DNA of 64,000 nucleotides, taken from positions 124,001-188,000 of the forward strand of contig OZ038385.1 of assembly GCA_964036045.1 (NCBI GenBank), read 5' to 3'. The translations under genes were made by a program, and so were the position numbers. This document shows, in pieces, positions 11,345-19,905 of the stretch; position 1 is the stretch's first letter, and each line of letters starts with the position of its first letter. Source of the stretch: Eutreptiella sp. 'Long Island Sound 2002' (lineage: Eukaryota; Euglenozoa; Euglenophyceae; Eutreptiales; Eutreptiaceae). The notes beneath the pieces were generated by a model that ran no database searches, had not been told where the DNA came from, and saw nothing but the letters and a program-made list of their open reading frames with translations.

Positions 11345-11950
11345 GTGTCTCCAAACACGCGGACAATATCAGAAGTGGCTACTTCACCCTTGCCTTCTCA
11401 AGGGCCCACAAGTGGGCGGAATTGTTGCATAACCGCTGCGTTCTCAGGGGTCCCCAAAAAAGGGGACAACATCAACCGCCTTGTGTATGCACCATGTTGT
11501 GTGTGCAGCGCCAACGCTTCCCGAGCTCGATGCGGGGGCCAACCCCAGCACCCCCTCATTTTTTGTGTTTTTAACCCTTTTGGAATTCTCCGCAACATTG
11601 TGAGTATTTTGAGTATAGACACATATGGCAAAAAAAGTTTTTTTCCATCCCTGGCGGGCCTTTAGCGCCAAACCCCCGCCTTCCGTGCGCCTCGTTAGCG
11701 CCCAACCCCCCCCCCCCCCCCCACGCCTCGTCAGCACCAAACCCCTTTGCACCAACCCCCCTCCCCCCCCCCGTGCCCCTTGTTAGCGCCAAACCCCCCC
11801 TCCTTGTGCCTTGTTAGCGCCAAACTCGCCCCGTGCGCCTCGTTAGTGCCAACCCCCCCCCACCACCCGTGCGCCTCGTTAGCGCCAACCCCCCCCCCCT
11901 CCTTGTGCGCCTTGTTAGCACCAAACCCCCCCCCGTTGCGCCTCGTGAAA
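11345..11950 (+). repeat. Composite minisatellite: 105-bp unit, ~200-bp family fragment, GCGCC/poly-C units
   Basis: 11,350-11,470 is one diverged unit of the 105-bp family (ATATCAGAAGTGGCT, CCCTTGCCTTCTC, CCCACAAGTGGGCGGAA). 11,475-11,560 is a fragment of the ~200-bp family (CCGCCTTGTGTATGCACCAT, CGATGCGGGGGCCAACCCC). 11,665-11,950 is about eight GTGCGCCTCGTTAGCGCCAA + poly-C units. The co-occurrence of these three families at several loci suggests a composite repeat unit. Confidence 0.75.
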
Positions 11951-12745
11951 CCAGGCGCGTGGGTTAGGGGGTCCATACAAGAAAAAAAATGTTCAAGACC
12001 AAGGTCCAAATCCACACACAGCTGCAATACGCAAACAAGTTTTGACCCGCCACAACACCCCCACACCCCAAAAAGGGGGCCCCCGGGTATGATGGGGTGA
12101 GGAGGGTCAAAATCAAAAATTCATTGGGGGATCATATTGTGTCCTAAAAAGATGATTTTACAAGGGGTTAGACGGCTGATACCATAGCTTGGGGTATGCT
12201 GCACGAATGGCCCCAAAAAGGGGGGGTATATGGCCTGCGCTTGATCTAACAACCCTCTTCGAGGTGACCACAAAAACGATGGTCAGAAAAAACCACTGAA
12301 AGAGCGGTCAGATGGGCTAGGCTTGCTGGGCTTGGACAAGATTGTGCTAGGACAAAGGAGAAGGGGGGGGGGGGTTAAACCGTCTAAAAACATCAACACG
12401 TGCAACCACAGATCGTGACGCTTCTGCACCATCCATACATTCTATCCCTGTCGCTCTGGCAGCTCTTTGCTATATGCCACGCTGCCACGGGCACGTTTGC
12501 CTGCTTCCACTTCAACTCATTACCCACACAGCCCCTAAATCAAAGACATAGGGCTGCCATGTGCTCCTTGAATGCCTCATCAGAAGTGCATCAATAAGTT
12601 TGCCATTGCACAGTGTACGACAACAGTCCGCCCCACAATGCACACGGGGGGTGTCTGCCCGCCGGGAACTGGGGGCACTACATTGATGGCAAGTGTCCTG
12701 GCTTTGGCCCCAATTTATCTCCCCAAGCCCCCCAAGCAGACTTGA
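11951..12745. other. No confident gene
   Basis: Nothing with family features. A G run lies near 12,363-12,374. Minus-strand frames at 12,512-12,871 adjoin copy C and probably represent its eroded 3' flank. Confidence 0.4.
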
Positions 12746-12746
12746 A

Positions 12747-13400
12747 TCAACCCCAAAACCTCTCCCATACAGCACACAACAAAAAATCTGTGAATTGCCT
12801 TTGCACAACATGCGTTGTGCCCAATAAACAATCAGGGCCATCACAATATGTGAAATAGAAACCCTTTCCAAGATTTTGCCTCATCTTGAACAATTGCACA
12901 TGTGCGCCCTCAGGGGCACGCTTTGGAGCCCTTTGATACAAAACTCATCAAAACTATTTTTGGTGAATTGAAGCTTGTCCTCAAACACATGGCCAAGGCC
13001 CCAAATTCCACATCCCGCTTTGGCCCATACAATCTCAACATCATCATCCTCCCTGGGATCTAAGACAGATGATGAAGCATCAAAAGTGAGCATGCCCATT
13101 TTGAATGTACTTCAAATGAACTAAATCATCACCACAAGTAGCAAGACTGACAATATTGGCAGGAGGATGTTCACCCACCAGATGTACATCACACCAGGCC
13201 AAGAATAGCAGCGCTATAGCTGAAAATGACATCAAAACAAACAACATTGGGTTGCCAAGCACAATGTTTTACATACAGGAGGAAATGCAACGGGCAAGAC
13301 CCAGCCCCTCTTTCTCTCTACCATCACCATGATAACACATAACTGTGTCATAGTTCCTTTCAGACCACAAAACCCATGGTTCGAAATAAACCAAGAAAAT
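12747..13400 (-). pseudogene. Copy C of WW/VWAKA family (C-terminal part), with one intron
   Basis: The minus strand carries DDDVEIVWAKAGCGIWGLGH followed by VFEDKLQF at about 12,968-13,050, and APEGAHVQLFKMRQNLGKGF at about 12,865-12,925 in another frame. Upstream is GREKEGLGLARCIS, then a good intron at 13,220-13,276 (57 nt; GTATGTAAAA donor, TGTCATTTTCAG acceptor), then a hydrophobic stretch (SIALLFLAWCDV). A frame change between the hydrophobic exon (ending ...GHAHF and TGA) and the VEIVWAKA block leaves it uncertain whether the gene works. The order and spacing match copy B closely, and the C-terminal half matches copy D. Confidence 0.55.
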
Positions 13401-13618
13401 GACATGCTTGGACAAAGGGAGGGGGGGGTACCGAAGCAGATTTCCTCCATTTAGGGTGTATGGCGGTGGCCCAGGAGCACTAGGACCCATCCCATCGACA
13501 TGCCCCAATACAATCAAGTCCCGTGAGGTACCTTGCAGAGAAACCTTGCCCAAATTTGTCCTTCTATCCAAAACAAAATGATGGTAGTTCCCTTGGTACA
13601 CGCTGGAAGACCCAATTT

Positions 13619-13681
13619 CGTTCTAGCCTAGAACCTCTAGTCTAGATGTTCTGGCCTAGACTAGATCAATACTAGAACGAT
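13619..13681. repeat. CTAGAAC palindromic cluster
   Basis: TTCTAGCCTAGAACC, CTAGTCTAGATGTTC and CTAGAACGA pack several GTTCTAG/CTAGAAC sites into 63 bp with strong self-complementarity. It is the first of six such clusters between 13.6 and 18.9 kb and sits just upstream of the broken gene's first exon. Confidence 0.65.
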
Positions 13682-13753
13682 ACAATGTCCACCAAGAAGT
13701 GCCATTTCCTTCATTGTTCCGCCATGCATGCTGGCTATTGCCCATAGTGCATT

Positions 13754-14568
13754 GTGCCATGTTCCCTTCTCTCACGCTTAGATATTTCGCATTTCTTTGC
13801 AATGAAATGCCCCACCACTTCCCCCCTTGCTCACTCCTCAACCGGGAAGCATACTTCCCTCTTGTCTAAGGCACTACAGGACTTGAGCAAGGCTTCTAGC
13901 CTCAAGGATGAGCGGGTGGGCCGTTACTTGGCCACGTGGGCGCTATCATGCCCCCTAGCACGGCGGCAATTCAACAACGCCGTCCAATATGTGAACACCG
14001 CCACTTCCACCCAAACCATGGGTGAGGCATGCAAGGCTGCCGTCGAGGCATACGCCGCCTCCCTACTCCCCCCCACCGCCATGTGTGAACTTGTGCTCAA
14101 CATGAGGGTCCCCAAGTCCTCCTGGAAGACCCTCTCGGAGCTCTACACGCTCCGTAAGTTGGAGTACCACCGCACCGTCCCCGGTGGCCCCTACTTCCGT
14201 CCAATTTGCACCGAGCGGGACTTCCAAGCCCGTTGGAAGGAGTTGGTCGCGCCCGTGGAATTGGATCCCCCCGTTGCCACGGTGTTGCCCAAGGCCACCG
14301 GTATCTCATGGCCCTCCGTGGCATGGGTCAAGTACGTCCTCTCCCGGCCGGGCTTGGTGTGGCCAATCAACCGCTCCTTCCCGTTGAAATTCATCGTCCG
14401 GGGGGATGCCTACCCCGTGGCCGGCGGCGATTTGACCAGCTCACCATCTCCTTGGCCAACTTCGACCGCTGGGCCCGCTCCCCCGCGGGCCTTTGGGTGT
14501 TGAGCATGGCCAATTGCGATGACAAGGCCATGGACACCCTTGGGACGTTGTGGAAGAGCAATTGGGAG
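13754..14568 (+). CDS. Hypothetical protein, 5' coding exon (one frameshift)
   Basis: A GC-rich frame runs with residues such as VGRYLATWALSCPLARRQFN and YVNTATSTQTMGEACKAAVE, then LNMRVPKSSWKTLSELYTLR, up to about 14,425. There the frame must shift by one to continue as RFDQLTISLANFDRWARSPA and LWVLSMANCDDKAMDTLGTL, then WKSNWE. The exon ends at a clean donor (GGGAG then GTACTCC). No domain is recognised. The first in-frame ATG candidates lie at the start of the interval, and a second one follows DISHFFA. Together with the following exons it forms one broken multi-exon gene or a transposon-borne gene. Confidence 0.45.
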
Positions 14569-14681
14569 GTACTCCTTTCACCTAGTGCCTTTCACTCGTT
14601 CTAGTTTTGTTCCAGTTAGCCTCGTACACCGCTCGCTAGAAGCTAGGCTACACTAGACTATAATGAAATGAACCACCCCCA
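14569..14681 (+). other. Putative intron with CTAGAA-type repeats
   Basis: It begins GTACTCCTTTCACC and contains CGTTCTAG, GTTCCAG and CGCTAGAAGCTAG-like elements in opposing orientations. The acceptor is uncertain because no strong pyrimidine tract with AG is evident before the next coding block. This makes it a weaker relative of the two clear introns at 15.8 and 17.2 kb. Confidence 0.4.
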
Positions 14682-15561
14682 ATGTCTCGTGTTGAGGTGA
14701 TTCAAGAGATCATCGACACGGGGCTCGTCCAATGGGGGGCCTTCAAGGGGGGCCTTCAAGGAGGAGGCAAAGGTGATCCTTGGGGGGGATCAACCGTGGA
14801 CAAAGAGGGTGATCGGGGTGTCCACATGCCCCCAAGTGGGCTCCATGTTCTACGAGGGGATATGGAACACCCAAACGAAGACTTGGGAGGGTAGTGCTAG
14901 CCCGCAGACCATGGTGGGTGATGAGGCCTACTACACGGCCTTCCTCTTTGGGACGCCTTCTTTGCAAGCTCCCCGCAGCATGCCACGAATTTTGAAATCG
15001 CCACGTGCTTGGGGTGTATTCTGCATTTTGCGCTTGACGATGGCCATGGGTCGCTTGTTGGGGGGGTTTGTCGACCGGGAGGCTAGGGGGGCAACCCCTT
15101 CGCTCTATCAAGACCTGCAAGTTCTCTTGTCGGAGAGGCGTGCAGGTTGGAGCGTTTACGGGGCAGCTTCCCCGGACGCGGAGGAAACGGCCAATTTTTT
15201 TGAGGCATGGCCGGATATTGCTAGGTGCCTTGTCATCAGGCCGAGCTCGGCCAAGTACAAGGCCATCGCGAACCTGTGGGACCTGCTGCAGTCCCTCTAT
15301 TGTAGATATCAGGGCCCTAACCCGTTTAACTGTGCCACACTGGCAAAGGATTTCCGCCGTCACTGTACCGTTGGTACAGCATCATGGTATCTACTGGGCT
15401 TGGAGCATGATGTAGATGCCATGCTGCAGAAGACTTGGCCATTTGGGTTGGCCATGTTTTGCAGTGACATTTCGGGAAACCTCAACCGCTTTCTGAAACA
15501 TGGTCATAACGAGCACAGCAATCGGGGGGGGGGGGGGCTATCAGGTGGAGGGGGTGGATGA
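14682..15561 (+). pseudogene. Hypothetical protein, second coding block; 3' half transposon-like
   Basis: It starts VEVIQEIIDTGLVQWGAFK. An 11-bp-scale duplication (GGCCTTCAAGGGG / GGCCTTCAAGGAGG) then accompanies a frame change into KVILGGDQPWTKRVIGVSTC and VGSMFYEGIWNTQTKTWEG, then AYYTAFLFGTPSLQ. The C-terminal part reads YLLGLEHDVDAMLQKTWPFG and MFCSDISGNLNRFLKHGHNE, then HSNRGGG. This ending, with its N-HS-NRGGG signature, resembles ends of transposon-encoded proteins I have seen in algae, but the family is not named with confidence. The frame closes with TGA after a G-run-coded glycine tail. Confidence 0.4.
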
Positions 15562-15767
15562 GGTGTCAGGGCGTTAATGGTTGGCCATCCACCGGGAGGC
15601 CGGTGTGCAAGCACAATGTATGACATGGCTTTTTGCATACTTTGACGTGTCATGGGTTGTGCACGGGGGGCCATGGTTGCAAGCTCCCTGCTCGGGCAGG
15701 GCTGCCATGGAGGTGAGGAGCGGCTAGGGCCACATGTAGGCTTCCCTTGGACAGACTCTTCAGCATC

Positions 15768-15815
15768 ATGTCCGCCGATCCCCATTAGGAATTCATCGAG
15801 CAAACCATGGGAAAG
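15768..15815 (+). pseudogene. Short coding exon before introner-like intron
   Basis: It reads MSADPH, a TAG, then EFIEQTMGK, ending exactly at AAG|GTATTTTG. The following exon continues in phase as QRQTAELLADLV. The in-frame TAG is what a C-to-T change of CAG would give. Confidence 0.4.
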
Positions 15816-15961
15816 GTATTTTGTTGTGCGTTCTAGCGATGATCTAGGGAATTGTTCTCGTGTTGATCTAGGCAGCACAATTGGTCGCTAGAACGTCGCT
15901 AGAACGCCGCTAGAACAGTTGCCTGGAACGTTGCTAGAACGTTGCTGCGCTTTTTGCTTAG
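15816..15961 (+). other. Intron 1 of an introner-like pair
   Basis: A 146-nt GT-AG intron (GTATTTTGTTGTG ... TTTTTGCTTAG). It opens with GCGTTCTAGCGATGATCTAG and ends with repeated CGCTAGAACGTCGCTAGAAC, so its two halves are inverted repeats of each other. It aligns along most of its length with the intron at 17,210-17,375. Confidence 0.7.
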
Positions 15962-17209
15962 CAACGCCAGACCGCCGAGTTGCTTGCCGACTTGGTCCGC
16001 CAACGCCAACCCTAGCCCGAGCCCAAGCCCAAACCCCAAGCCGAACTTCCTCCTCCATTGCCACCCCCTCACCCCCGCGCCGCCAAGAAACCGGCCAAGG
16101 CGGTCAAGCCGGAGGCGGTGGTGGAGGAGGCGGAGGAGGGGGGCGAGGACGAACGAGAGAGCATGCATGGGGAGCTGCAAAGGCTCTCTAGTTCGCTGGG
16201 GCGCAGCGGGCAGCGAGGGCAAGGGCAGAGGCGGAGGTGGGGGTGTGGGAGGGCAAGGTGGAGGAGTTGCGGGCCGGGGGGGGGGGGGGTGAGGGTTGGG
16301 CCGCCGCCAACCTCGAGAAGGCGCGGCAGAAGGTGCGGGACAAGGAGGACAATGTGCGGCAGCTGGAGAGGAGCGTCAAGCGGTTGGAGGAATGGGTGGC
16401 TTGGGAGGCGAAGGTGACGGAGGAGGTGGTGCATGAGGTGGTGGAGGTGGAGGTGGAGGAGAAGGTGGAGGAGAAGGTGAAGGAGGAGGTGGAGGAGAAA
16501 GTGGTGGAGGAGAAGGTAACGGGGGCGGGGGAGTGGCTCAGGGGTTTTTTGGGCGGTCAGGCGTGGGGCCATCATGGACCTGCCATGGGACCCCGCCACC
16601 CTGACTGGCCCCCAACCCCCAAACCTTGACCACCCCCTCCTGGTCCCACCGGAGACTCGGATTTGGACTCTCCGTTCTTTGATGCACCATGTGCATCACA
16701 AAATTTTGGGGCAGGGGAGGTGGGTGTGGACGGACGAGGGTGGGATCCACCAGGACAAACCCTTGCGGGTGGGGGGGGGGGGGTTGCAGGGGACTGGTGG
16801 TGGCAACCGGAATGCCCACGAGGAAGAGGGGGCAAGTGCCCCCCCCCCCTTGGCCCAATTCAACGTCGTCACCCCGGACGTCAAACAAGGGGGGGATGGG
16901 CATTGGCGGTTTATTTGCATGTGTTGGTAGGCCATGGGACTGGGGGGTATGGAGTGTGTTGGGAGGACGTGGGAGTGGTCCCCGGCATGGTCAGAGATCA
17001 TGGGGATTGGGGGCTTCGACCCGTTGGCCGCCAACCGGGGGGCGTATGCCGGATTGGTGCACGGCATCGCCTCCCACCCCAAGTCCAAGCCCAAGACCCC
17101 CGCAGCCCCTGCAACCGGGGGACCCCCGTAACCGCATCCCCCCAAGCCCCGGGACGCCTCCGCCAAGGCCCTGGGGGCAATCTCCCCCACCCTCAACATG
17201 CAAGGCACG
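15962..17209 (+). pseudogene. Coiled-coil and low-complexity exon of the broken gene
   Basis: It starts in phase with the previous exon as QRQTAELLADLVRQRQP, TAG, then PEPKPKPQAELPPP. A charged coiled coil follows (AEVGVWEGKVEELRA; LEKARQKVRDKEDNVRQLER; VEVEVEEKVEEKVKEEVEEK), then Pro/Gly-rich linkers. The next block is MGIGGFDPLAANRGAYAGLV and ASAKALGAISPTLNMQGT, up to a GT donor. In-frame stops are TAG (16,013), TGA (~16,627), TAG (~16,928) and TAA (~17,129). Several frame changes coincide with G or C runs. The exon is bounded by good splice sites on both sides, which argues for a once-functional gene. Confidence 0.45.
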
Positions 17210-17375
17210 GTATACTGAGTGCGTTCTAGCGTCGATCTAGGGAAGCGTTCTAGTGTTGATTTAGCCAAACCGCCGCCGCCGTCGCTAGAACGTCGCTAGA
17301 ACGTCGCTAGAACGTCGCTAGAACGGTTGCCAAGAACGTCGCTAGAACACACCTGCCTCTTGTTTCTCTTCTCAG
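17210..17375 (+). other. Intron 2 of an introner-like pair
   Basis: A 166-nt GT-AG intron (GTATACTGAGTGCG ... TGTTTCTCTTCTCAG). It contains GCGTTCTAGCGTCGATCTAG near the 5' end and at least four CGCTAGAACGT units toward the 3' end. Blocks GATCTAGGGAA, GTTCT.GTGTTGAT.TAG, CGCTAGAACG and GGTTGCC..GAACGT are shared in the same order with the intron at 15,816-15,961. Confidence 0.75.
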
Positions 17376-18323
17376 GTCGTTAGCCTGCAGTCGTGTGGAG
17401 CCGACCCCCGCGGGGTGTCGGTGGAGTGGCGCGATGGGTTTGGGGGGCGGATGCACCTCGTGGGGGTCACCCGGTTGGGCCGGATGTTGGGGAATGACCC
17501 CAACTTGGCCCTCTCGGTGCTGTACGGGTTGGGTAGGTGGGAGGCAGGAAGGAGCGGGGGGGAGGGGGGCATGGACCTGGAGCGCAGGGGTTGGGTGAGG
17601 GTGGGGGAGGAGGGAGGGGAGAGCAGCAGCAGCAGCAGCAAGCGGAGCAGCACCAGCACCAGCACCAACAGCGCGGCGAGGACACCCCCCCCCAAGGCCC
17701 CCAAGCCCCCCCCCAAGGCCCCCAAGAAAACCAAGAAGCCCCGCCACTTCAAGAGTAGCGAGGAAGAAGCCCCCCCCGCACCCCACCCCAGGCCCAAGCC
17801 CAAGGCCAAGCCCCCCCCCCCAACCCCAACCCCAAGCCCCCCCCCTGGAGAATAGGGGCCGGGACCCCTATGGGAATGTGCCGAGTGTGGGGGACACCTG
17901 GTATGTCCCTTGGGTGGAGGAGGGCAATGGGGGATTGGGATGAGGAGCTGGACCCGGGGGACTGGTGGGTGGTGTCGAAGGGGTCCAGCGGGGAGGGGGG
18001 GGGAGAAGGGGAAGAAGGGGAAGAAGAGGAAGTGGGAGAAAGAGGGGGGCACCTTCCGGGTGCCGGGGGAGCTCCTCTTCCGCACCCGGGAGGAGACGGG
18101 GGCCCAACTCCGGGAGGCCTTGAAGGAGGGGGGCGACGGAGACAACGGGGATGACGGGGATGACGAGGGGGACCAGGGTGACAACAAGGGGGAGGGGGGC
18201 GACAAGGGGGGTGAGGAGGGGGGTGACAAGGGGGGTGAGAATGAAAGGGACACAGGGGCTGAGAAGGGGGGTGCTGGGAGCAAGGATGCACCCCAGCAAC
18301 CCCCCACCACGGACGAGGGGTAG
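17376..18323 (+). pseudogene. 3' exon of the broken gene (basic/acidic low-complexity tail)
   Basis: It continues in phase from the previous exon as VVSLQSCGADPRGVSVEW, RMHLVGVTRLGRMLGNDPNL and ALSVLYGLGRW. Ser and Pro/Lys repeats follow (PPPKAPKPPPKAPKKTKKPR), then in shifted frames DTWYVPWVEEGN, WDEELDPGDWWVV, FRVPGELLFRTREETGAQLR and an Asp/Gly/Asn-rich acidic end. Frame changes fall in C and G runs near 17,840 and 17,940. No known domain is evident. The tail could be a nucleic-acid- or chromatin-binding region, but that is conjecture. Confidence 0.4.
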
Positions 18324-18607
18324 CCTGCGTGTCGCGACTCGCGAAAGGGGGCCTAGGGGACAGGGGGGCTAATCGGGCTAATCGGACTAACCCACCACCA
18401 AGTGACCCGGCGCCAGCCCACCAAGTGACCTTCCAAGTGACCTATGGGGTGGGGTGGGGGGCTAACCGGGCTAACCGGGGGGGGGGGGGGGGGGGAACCT
18501 GGCGCTCCGTGAGTCGGGTCGAGCAGCGCGACCCTGTGATTGGCCGGGGCTGGCCATGGTAGCCGGGGCAGCTTCTCTTTGAGGAGTGGTGGAGCATTTG
18601 TATATAT

Positions 18608-18700
18608 CGTTCTAGCGACGTTCTAGCGAGGCGTTCTAGCGGCGTTCTAGTGACGTTCTAGCGGCACTCGCTAGAACGCCGCTAGAACGCTGCTAGAACG
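18608..18700. repeat. CGTTCTAGCG / CGCTAGAACG hairpin cluster
   Basis: Five GTTCTAG units, one about every 10-18 bp, are followed by three CTAGAAC units. CGTTCTAGCGGCGTTCTAG pairs with CTAGAACGCCGCTAGAACG, giving a near-perfect fold-back. A GTATATAT sequence immediately precedes it, so it may be a further member of the intron family without a recognisable acceptor. Confidence 0.7.
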
Positions 18701-18863
18701 AAAATATTTTGACTCCAAATTCAAGTGAAAATAGTGAAATTGTGAGAAAAAAACCATGGGCCCCCGAGTACGGATAGGGGGGTCCAGGTTAATATCCCCA
18801 AAGTACCCACCACGTACCCCCACAGGGGGGGTGGGGGGGAACCACCACTTTTTTCCGTTGTAG

Positions 18864-18909
18864 CCTTCTAGCGCCATCTAGGCTAGAACGCGATTGGGTG
18901 TTCTAGCGT
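18864..18909. repeat. Small CTAGAAC cluster
   Basis: CTTCTAGCGCCATCTAGGCT, AGAACGCGATTGGG and TGTTCTAGCG form another self-complementary cluster, the last one to the right. Confidence 0.55.
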
Positions 18910-19067
18910 GTACCAAGGGTTGTGCAATCTGTGTCCAATGGCTCCTTGCTGTAGGTCCTACACCAAAGTAGTGTTCCTCCGCTCAAGGATATATGGTTGC
19001 ACCGATTTAATCAATTCTAAACCAACCCACAATCCGAATTCCAACCCTCAAACACATCCTCACAAAG

Positions 19068-19905
19068 GATAAACATGCAACATTTGGGACCCTTGAAGCC
19101 CCCATTTGCTGACAAAGCTTTGTACTATGTTGAAAAAAGGTTGAAAATAGGGGCCCTCTGCACAGGGAACCCAGCATCCGGCCCATTATTTTGTCAAGGC
19201 CTCCGCGTGGACAGTACATGGTGTGGGCATTGAGCCTAGCTACTTTGTGGCTTAGTGCAAGATAGAAGGCTTAGGTGTTAGGCAAGTAGATACAAATGGG
19301 ATATGCACTTTTGAAAATTGGTATGCACACATTTTTCACGCTTTCAGCTTGGGATGCGAATGGATACAGGAAGCAGCACTTGGGATTCACACTATTTGCA
19401 GGTCTGGGCAGTCTCTGTCCGAGGGGTCTGTATCTGAGGAGCCGTTTCCACAAGTGCGGCGAATTCTGCACGGATGCGCCCCTCGGTCAATGCAGTCCTC
19501 AGATAAACATGCAACATTTGGGACCCTTGAGAAGCCCCCTTTGCTGACATAGCTTTGTGCTTTGTTGAAAAAAGGTTGAAAATGGGGCCCCTCTGCACAG
19601 GGAACCCAGCATCAAGACCTCCGCGTGGACAGTACATGGTGTGGGCATTGAGCCTAGCTACTTTGTGGCTTAGTGCAAGATAGAAGGCTTAGGTGTTAGG
19701 CAAGTAGATACAAATGGGATATGCACTTTTGAAAATTGGGATACACACATTTTTCACGCTTTCAGCTTGGGATGCGAATGGATACAGGAAGCAGCAACTG
19801 GGATTCACACTATTTGCAGGTCTGGGCAGTCTCTGTCCGAGGGGTCTGTATCTGAGGAGCCGTTTCCACGAGTGCGGCGAATTCTGCACGGATGTGCTCC
19901 TCGGT
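19068..19905. repeat. ~420-bp direct tandem duplication overlapping the 3' end of the next gene
   Basis: 19,068-19,487 and 19,502-19,905 share long blocks: GATAAACATGCAACATTTGG, GGACAGTACATGGTGTGGGC, AGCTTGGGATGCGAATGGAT and CCGTTTCCACRAGTGCGGCG. The offset is 434 bp at the left and 418 bp at the right because the second copy lacks a small block. The right copy contains the last ~32 codons of the minus-strand gene at 19.8-21.4 kb; the left copy is a truncated duplicate of that 3' end plus downstream sequence. Confidence 0.85.

Noticed and set aside
15768-17131. Firm claim of a UAR-to-glutamine genetic code
   Set aside because: An in-frame TGA is also present and the young PAT element uses no UAR sense codons, so C-to-T decay is preferred. 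It is kept only as a testable observation.
17868-18310. Long minus-strand Pro/Ser-rich frames
   Set aside because: They are antisense to the Gly/Lys/Asp-rich exon and purely compositional.
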